Under the pieces are notes generated by a model. The model saw nothing but the letters and a program-made list of their open reading frames with translations, searched no databases and had not been told where the DNA came from. From DYJB01 sp963777165 (lineage in GTDB: Bacteria; Chloroflexota; Anaerolineae; Anaerolineales; E44-bin32), in assembly GCA_963777165.1 (NCBI GenBank), contig CAVZPO010000027.1, positions 186,001 to 250,000 on the forward strand: a stretch of DNA of 64,000 nt, read 5' to 3'. The translations under genes and the position numbers were made by a program. Of the stretch, positions 59,340 to 64,000 are shown one piece after another; position 1 is the first letter of the stretch, and every line of letters starts with the position of its first letter.

Positions 59340-59636
59340 TGTGGATGTGTGGAGGATCTTGAGGAATGGATCCAAGAACCGAAGATGCAGCCTCCACGCA
59401 TTGCGCACCGTCAGCAGTGGTGCACTCACCGACTCCGTCTGTGAACAGGGACTCGGGGGACAGCATGTGAACGGCGAGCATCCTGAACGACCCAGGCCAA
59501 CAAGTACCCCACATGCAAGCGACCTCGCCATTCCGATGGCACAGATGCCGTCAACCGAACCAGCGTCCGGTTCAGACAATCCTGGGTTCTCCCCAAAGGA
59601 GGGCGTTTCTCCACAGAAAGAGGCCAGTTATCCACA
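59340..59636. other. Intergenic cluster of DnaA-box-like sites, possible oriC
   Basis: The 495-bp gap 59214-59708 has no convincing ORF. It contains a perfect DnaA box TTATCCACA (59628-59636), a one-mismatch box TTCTCCACA 21 bp upstream (59607-59615), and weaker reverse-strand sites TGTGGATGT (59340), TGTGAACAG (59440) and TGTGAACGG (59466). There is no obvious AT-rich unwinding element and no dnaA beside it. An origin role is possible but unproven. Confidence 0.4.
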
Positions 59637-59708
59637 GACGAGGACGTCTGGCGGCCCGGCGTCAGCTCGGATTCAGGCAAGCAACGGCCGCTGGGCTACA
59701 ATGGCGTC

Positions 59709-60953
59709 ATGACGGAACGAAATACGCTCTCAGAGTTTGTTGGACGCCAGGCGGATGAGATTCGCCGTGCCTGGACCTCTCTTCCCTCAAGCAGCCAGTC
59801 GGACCTGGGTAGGGCGCTCGGCCTGCTGCCGACCGACATGAAGCGCTGGCGCGGTCTGATCGGCGAGGCGATCGAGCACTTGCGCGCCGCCGCGGGTGAC
59901 AAGCACCGGGTGGTCATTGTCGGCCCGGCGAACAGCGGGAAGTCGACGTTGTACAACACGCTGATCCGCTCCGGGAGGGACCGCGCCGAAGTGAGCGCCT
60001 TGCCGGGGACGACGCGCCAGGCGCAGGCGGCCGACGCAGGGTTGTTCTCGATCGTGGACACACCGGGCGCCGATACCCCGGGGAGCGTCGGCGAGCAAGA
60101 GCGCGGGCGGGCGCTGGCGGCGGCGGGAGGCGGGGACCTGCTGCTCGTGCTGTTCGATGCCGAACACGGAATCCGCCCCCCGGAACAGGCATTGTTCAAC
60201 GATCTGGCAGGACTGGGCAGGCCCATGGTTGTGGCGCTGAACAAGATCGACCTGGTAGGGCGGGAGCGGGCAGCGGTCCTCGGGCGCGCGGCTGCGGCGC
60301 TGGGAGTCGAAGTCTCACAACTGATCCCGGTCAGCGCCAAACAGGGGCAGGGCATCGACCGGCTCCTGGTGGCCGTGGCGAAATCCGAGCCGGGCATCGT
60401 CGCCGCGTTGGGTGCGGCGCTGCCGGCCTATCGGGGAAAACTGTCCCAGGCGGTCGTGGCCCGGGCGGCCTCGACGGCTGGAGCGATTGCGCTGACGCCG
60501 CTGCCCTTCGCCAGCTTCCTGCCCCTGGTCGTGGTCCAGAGCGCCATGGTGATGAGCATCGCCCGGATCTACGCGTACCGGATGACGCTGAGCCGGGCCC
60601 GCGAGCTGGTGGCGACCTTCGGCATTGGGCTGTTGGCGCGCAGCCTGTTCTACGAGCTAACCAAGTTCGGAGGCCCTCCGGGTTGGCTGGTGGCAGCGGC
60701 GGTAGCGGGCGGAACGACCGTGGCGATGGGCCGGGCGGCAGCTGTCTGGTTCGAGCGCGGCGAGAAACTCTCGGGGGACGCGCTGCGACATCTGTCGCAA
60801 TCGACCACCGAGGGACTGATGGGGCGGCTTGGCCGGCGCGGCCGACGGGCGCCCAGCCGCATGGTGTTGCAGGATGACGTCCGTCAGGCGCTGGCCGAGA
60901 TGGAGCCCGGAGCGGGGGCGCCGGACTTGGCGATCGACGGCACGGAATCCTGA
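59709..60953 (+). CDS. Era-like GTPase with C-terminal membrane region
   Basis: A 414-residue GTPase: G1 GPANSGKST, G3 DTPGADTPG, G4 ALNKIDL and G5 PVSAKQG. It is followed by two hydrophobic segments (about residues 255-310) and a third amphipathic stretch, as in DUF697/YcjF-type membrane GTPases. The N-terminal about 60 residues are helical. ATG 59709 lies six bases after TACAAT (59697-59702), implying a leaderless transcript. It is followed 31 bp later by the zinc-ribbon gene. Confidence 0.85.
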   Translation: MTERNTLSEFVGRQADEIRRAWTSLPSSSQSDLGRALGLLPTDMKRWRGLIGEAIEHLRAAAGDKHRVVIVGPANSGKSTLYNTLIRSGRDRAEVSALPGTTRQAQAADAGLFSIVDTPGADTPGSVGEQERGRALAAAGGGDLLLVLFDAEHGIRPPEQALFNDLAGLGRPMVVALNKIDLVGRERAAVLGRAAAALGVEVSQLIPVSAKQGQGIDRLLVAVAKSEPGIVAALGAALPAYRGKLSQAVVARAASTAGAIALTPLPFASFLPLVVVQSAMVMSIARIYAYRMTLSRARELVATFGIGLLARSLFYELTKFGGPPGWLVAAAVAGGTTVAMGRAAAVWFERGEKLSGDALRHLSQSTTEGLMGRLGRRGRRAPSRMVLQDDVRQALAEMEPGAGAPDLAIDGTES

Positions 60954-60984
60954 GACGACCTGGCCGGGCCTAGAGGAAAGTGCG

Positions 60985-62253
60985 ATGTCCGATGGTGCGC
61001 ATGACCTGCTTGTTCGCGGGATCGCGGCGGCGAAAGCCGGCGAGCGAGCCGAGGCACGCCACTACCTGGAGTGGGCCCTGCGGCAGCAGCCGTCCTCGGA
61101 CGAACAACTGGAGGCCTGGCTCTGGCTGAGTGATGTGGCCGAGGCGCGTGACGAAGCGCGGCGCTGGCTGGAAGAAGTCCTGGCGAACGACACACACAAC
61201 CCACGTGCACTCCGACGACTGGCTGTCCTCGACGGGCGTCTGTCGCGCGGGGACATCATCGACCCGGATCAACCTCTCCCGGCACCCGCTCCAGTCGATG
61301 GCCCCGTGGACGTTGAGCGATTTGCCTGTCCCGCGTGCGGCGGGCAAATGGCCTATGCACCGGACGGCGAGGGCCTGCAGTGTGACCACTGCGGCCGGCG
61401 GACGGCGATCGCCGACGGCGAGCAGGTCGTCGTTCCCGCCGCCGAGAACGATTTCGTGCTGGCGTTGGCGACCGCACGCGGGCATGCCAGGCCCGAGGCA
61501 AGCCCGACCTTCGCCTGTGCGGCGTGTGGGGCGCGCTTCCTTCTGGCACCGGAGACGCTTTCGCTCACCTGCCCGTACTGCGATGCCACCTATGCCGTCG
61601 AGGCGAGTGACGAGCGCATGCTGATCGCACCCGACACGCTTGTGCCCCTGATGGTTTCGGCGGAGGAGGCCCGGGCCAGCTTGCTGGCGTGGTCGCGGAA
61701 GGCCGCCAGGACCGGCGAACCGTTCGTCATCGACCGCCTTGCGGCGGTATATCTGCCCGTCTGGCAATTCGAGATGGGCGGTGTGATCGATTGGAATGGG
61801 GCGCCCGCGGGAAACAGATGGGCGATGGAGACCGGCCCGCTGAGCGGCACGGAGCCTCCTGTGACGCCAATCGCCGTACTGGCAAAGGCGAACCCGCAAC
61901 CAGGCCAGGCAGCAGCAGCGGAAAGCGCCCCGCCGGACTTGCTGGTTCACTTTGACTCCAGCTACCTGGCAGCGTGGCCGGCAGAGACCTACAGCCTGTC
62001 GCTGGCGGATTCCGCCCTGCGGGCCCGCGAGCGCTCCCTACGCGCCACCGAGGGGCGACTCGCGGCGGCGGCAGGGGGCCCGCGGCTCACAGTCCGATCT
62101 GCTCGTATGGTCGTCGAGTCCTATTGCCTCACGCTGGTGCCGGTCTGGCTGGCCGATACCCACGTCGGGGATGCACAGCTTGGGTTGGTCTTGAGCGGCG
62201 TGACTGCGACCGTATTTCGCGGAACGCGGCGAGAGAGCATCTCGGCGGATTAG
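60985..62253 (+). CDS. Protein with TPR-like N-terminus and two zinc ribbons
   Basis: A 422-residue protein. The first about 100 residues look like tetratricopeptide helices (GERAEARHYLEWALRQQP; ARRWLEEVLANDTHNPRALR). Two zinc-ribbon pairs follow (CPACGGQM...CDHCGRR and CAACGARF...CPYCDAT), then a domain with strands and helices (about 250-422) containing AVYLPVWQFEMGG, as in bacterial proteins that process or sense protein complexes. GAGGAAAG precedes ATG 60985. It is probably cotranscribed with the membrane GTPase. No function is known. Confidence 0.75.
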   Translation: MSDGAHDLLVRGIAAAKAGERAEARHYLEWALRQQPSSDEQLEAWLWLSDVAEARDEARRWLEEVLANDTHNPRALRRLAVLDGRLSRGDIIDPDQPLPAPAPVDGPVDVERFACPACGGQMAYAPDGEGLQCDHCGRRTAIADGEQVVVPAAENDFVLALATARGHARPEASPTFACAACGARFLLAPETLSLTCPYCDATYAVEASDERMLIAPDTLVPLMVSAEEARASLLAWSRKAARTGEPFVIDRLAAVYLPVWQFEMGGVIDWNGAPAGNRWAMETGPLSGTEPPVTPIAVLAKANPQPGQAAAAESAPPDLLVHFDSSYLAAWPAETYSLSLADSALRARERSLRATEGRLAAAAGGPRLTVRSARMVVESYCLTLVPVWLADTHVGDAQLGLVLSGVTATVFRGTRRESISAD

Positions 62254-62352
62254 GCCCACGCCCAAATTCAGGCCTGCGAACTGCCGGAAACGAACTGAGG
62301 ACTTGAGGCTACCGGCCCGCGGTGCGAAGCGCCCGGGGCTGCGTCGACGCGT

Positions 62353-63684
62353 CTAATGCAGTGGAAAGCCCGAGGCCTTCCGGAGCGCGGCGGCAGACGC
62401 CGCGTCCGGCGCTTCGATCCACAGGGTCTGATCGTTGCCGACATCGAGGACCACTACGCCGGCTTGCGTCGTCCAGGTCTGCGAGGTGCCTGCGCGCCGG
62501 GAGGGCCCAAAGCGATTCTCCCCGTAAGTCCGGAAGGCGCCGGAGAACTCGTGGGCATCCCGAACGGTGTCCCAGCGCGTCAGCAGAACCAGGGCGGTCC
62601 GGGAATCCTCGGGGCTGGAGAGCAGCGCGTATTGGTCTCCGTCCCAGCCGGAGGCGGCCAACGCGGCTTCCTCGGCGCCGAGGAAGGCCTCAAGCACCAG
62701 CAGCGTACGCCATTCGCCCAGAACCCCGGCATCCTCCGTCGTCCATACCGGGCCCAGGGCGGAAGCGAGGTCCGGGAGATCGGGATTGCGCGGCGTATCC
62801 TTCGGGTAGCGATCCGGGTGAAGGATCTGCTCGGTGGAAACCGGAGGGTCGGCGTAAGCCTGATCAACGCCGGCCCAGCCCGCCTTGAGGAAAAGGTAGC
62901 GGGCAAACGCTACGCCCTGTTGGATCGGGAAAGTAAGGACCTGCACCAGGGCCGGGGCGGCTGGGTCGATTGGGGCCGGCGAGGCGATGCACCCGACGGG
63001 CGCGTCGTCCAGGGAAAGGGACGCGACTCCGAACGTGCGCTGCCACTGCTCGGCGAGCAGGGCGGTATCGCCCTGGACGAGGGCGCGGCTCGCCAGACAT
63101 GCGTCGGCATCCGCCCGGCAGGCATCGGCCTGAAGCCCGGCGGCCAGGCCGGGCATCGACCCCACGAGAAGCCGGCGATCGTACGCGCACGCGACCTGCG
63201 CCAGGTCATCATCCACTCCCCGCAGGTCGGAGCTGAGGGCCAGACCGTCCTCCGGCATCTCCGATACCACGGCAGCATCAAGCCCGAGCGCCGAAGACAG
63301 GTCTTCCAGATCAAGGTCCAATTCCGCCAGTCCGAACCTCTGCAGCAGGCGGGCGTCTCTCTCGAGGGATGGAAGAGGCCACGCGGCAAGAAGGGCCGCC
63401 CGGGTTAACCGGTCGATCTCCGCCTGCGGAACCACGCTGATGACAAGCACCTGCCGCGCCTCGATGCCGCGCAGCCGTTCCACCTGAAGGAAGATCTCCT
63501 GCGGTTGTCCAGGCTGTGCCGACGGGAGCGCACGGAGGGCTTCCGTCTCGCGGATTGGGGCGGGGGAAGCCGTGGGCGCGAGTAGGGAGGCAGTCGCGGT
63601 CGCAGGCGGTAATGGAAGCGGCGCGCAGGAGGCGCACAGCGAGAGCAGAAGAAGTGCGGAGAGGGGGCGTTTCCAGAGTTGCAT
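62353..63684 (-). CDS. Large lipoprotein, unknown
   Basis: A 443-residue exported protein: signal peptide with lipobox LCASC (C20), a Thr/Ala/Pro-rich linker (about 25-50) and a soluble domain with several cysteines (CAYD, CRADADACLAS, CIAS). No family is recognised. ATG 63684 is preferred to an in-frame ATG 30 bp upstream because it starts the signal peptide properly. It is convergent with the zinc-ribbon gene, separated by 99 bp. Confidence 0.75.
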   Translation of the reverse strand: MQLWKRPLSALLLLSLCASCAPLPLPPATATASLLAPTASPAPIRETEALRALPSAQPGQPQEIFLQVERLRGIEARQVLVISVVPQAEIDRLTRAALLAAWPLPSLERDARLLQRFGLAELDLDLEDLSSALGLDAAVVSEMPEDGLALSSDLRGVDDDLAQVACAYDRRLLVGSMPGLAAGLQADACRADADACLASRALVQGDTALLAEQWQRTFGVASLSLDDAPVGCIASPAPIDPAAPALVQVLTFPIQQGVAFARYLFLKAGWAGVDQAYADPPVSTEQILHPDRYPKDTPRNPDLPDLASALGPVWTTEDAGVLGEWRTLLVLEAFLGAEEAALAASGWDGDQYALLSSPEDSRTALVLLTRWDTVRDAHEFSGAFRTYGENRFGPSRRAGTSQTWTTQAGVVVLDVGNDQTLWIEAPDAASAAALRKASGFPLH

Positions 63685-63760
63685 GACGGCCGACCGGCCT
63701 AGCATATCATGCACATCGTGAACGACCTGGCACGTGCCGAGCCGGGTATCAGGTCATGGT

Positions 63761-64000
63761 TTACGAATCCCGGCCGGACGTCGAATTGCGGATGCTGTTG
63801 TAGAGCGGGCGCAGCCGGTCGTACATGCGCAGGTAGACCTGCCGATACAGCTCGTCGTACGTGCGATGCGATCGCGGGTCCGGCTCGAACGTGCGTCCGA
63901 GGTGCGTCATTTCGCGCAGGGCGGTAGGAAAATCGGAGTGCAGCCCCAGGCCAACAGCGGCGTCCATGGCGGCGCCCAGCCCGGAGGCCTCGTAGACATG
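63761..64000 (-). CDS. C-terminus of an FGGY-family carbohydrate kinase (5' end beyond window)
   Basis: The last 80 codons of a gene that enters from the right edge. The sequence EASGLGAAMDAAVGLGLHSDF followed by TFEPDPRSHRTYDELYRQVYLRMYDRLRPLY matches the C-terminal end of FGGY sugar kinases such as xylulokinase and ribulokinase types. The substrate cannot be set from this fragment. Confidence 0.85.
   Translation of the reverse strand, partial: HVYEASGLGAAMDAAVGLGLHSDFPTALREMTHLGRTFEPDPRSHRTYDELYRQVYLRMYDRLRPLYNSIRNSTSGRDS

Noticed and set aside
1..64000. tRNA, rRNA, CRISPR arrays, insertion sequences or prophage genes
   Set aside because: No T-loop/anticodon pattern, rRNA segment, spaced repeat array, transposase or integrase motif was seen by eye; a tRNAscan and HMM search would be decisive.

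Overview
The window is a GC-rich (roughly two thirds G+C), densely coded bacterial chromosome segment with no rRNA, tRNA or CRISPR array that I could find. Gene content (SpoIIIAA-like R3H ATPase next to tmk, PdxS/PdxT vitamin B6 synthesis, GatCAB amidotransferase, Thr/Pro-rich lipoproteins, a Tat-exported lipoprotein binding protein, many GAF histidine kinases, no outer-membrane genes) fits a member of the Chloroflexota, probably Anaerolineae-like. That placement is inference from gene content only. The sequence may be a metagenome bin: three genes carry what look like single-base insertions.

Region 1 (1-12.6 kb, almost all minus strand): a GntR/HutC regulator with its probable operator, a pyrrolysine-free MttB-family methyltransferase, an EamA permease and a RamA-like corrinoid activase cut by the left edge. 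Next comes a four-gene polyamine/iron-type ABC importer, a large APC amino-acid permease and a calcineurin-like phosphoesterase. The phosphoesterase follows a good promoter, a palindrome over its -10, a leader of about 350 nt and a terminator-like hairpin. Region 2 (12.7-25.4 kb): endonuclease III, two orphan GAF histidine kinases, a PH-like membrane protein, an MBL-fold hydrolase, an MFS transporter, dnaN, a frameshifted pcm, a molybdopterin enzyme, a DUF4139 lipoprotein, a cytochrome b5-like protein, a phosphoribosyltransferase and a methyltransferase.

Region 3 (25.4-33 kb, minus strand): a compact array of two ABC-2 exporters around a YhfC-type membrane protease, preceded by a near-perfect parS site, then DUF4177, slipin and YtrA-type GntR genes. 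Region 4 (33-44 kb, mostly plus strand): pdxS, a PPOX-fold protein and pdxT; a GNAT protein, the R3H ATPase and tmk; a glycosidase-like lipoprotein, FmdB, gmk, rhomboid and a three-LTD surface protein.

Region 5 (44-48 kb) is the most interesting part. A PhoR/PhoB-like kinase and regulator pair sits beside two promoters with the same layout: four heptamer half-sites starting 11, 21 and 11 bp apart, then TAGGCT 18 bp after the start of the last half-site. One drives a protein made of two copies of an unrecognised domain of about 115 residues. The other drives a transcript of about 115 nt with no convincing ORF, a strong terminator and an anti-Shine-Dalgarno-like stretch: a candidate regulated small RNA.

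Region 6 (48-64 kb): an M49-like peptidase with a HEIGH motif, gatC-gatA, a sugar nucleotidyltransferase, an aminotransferase, gatB, glutamate dehydrogenase, an intergenic region with DnaA-box-like sites, a membrane GTPase, a zinc-ribbon protein, a lipoprotein and the C-terminus of an FGGY kinase. dnaN, parS and the DnaA-box cluster together hint that the window lies near the replication origin, although dnaA and parAB are not here.
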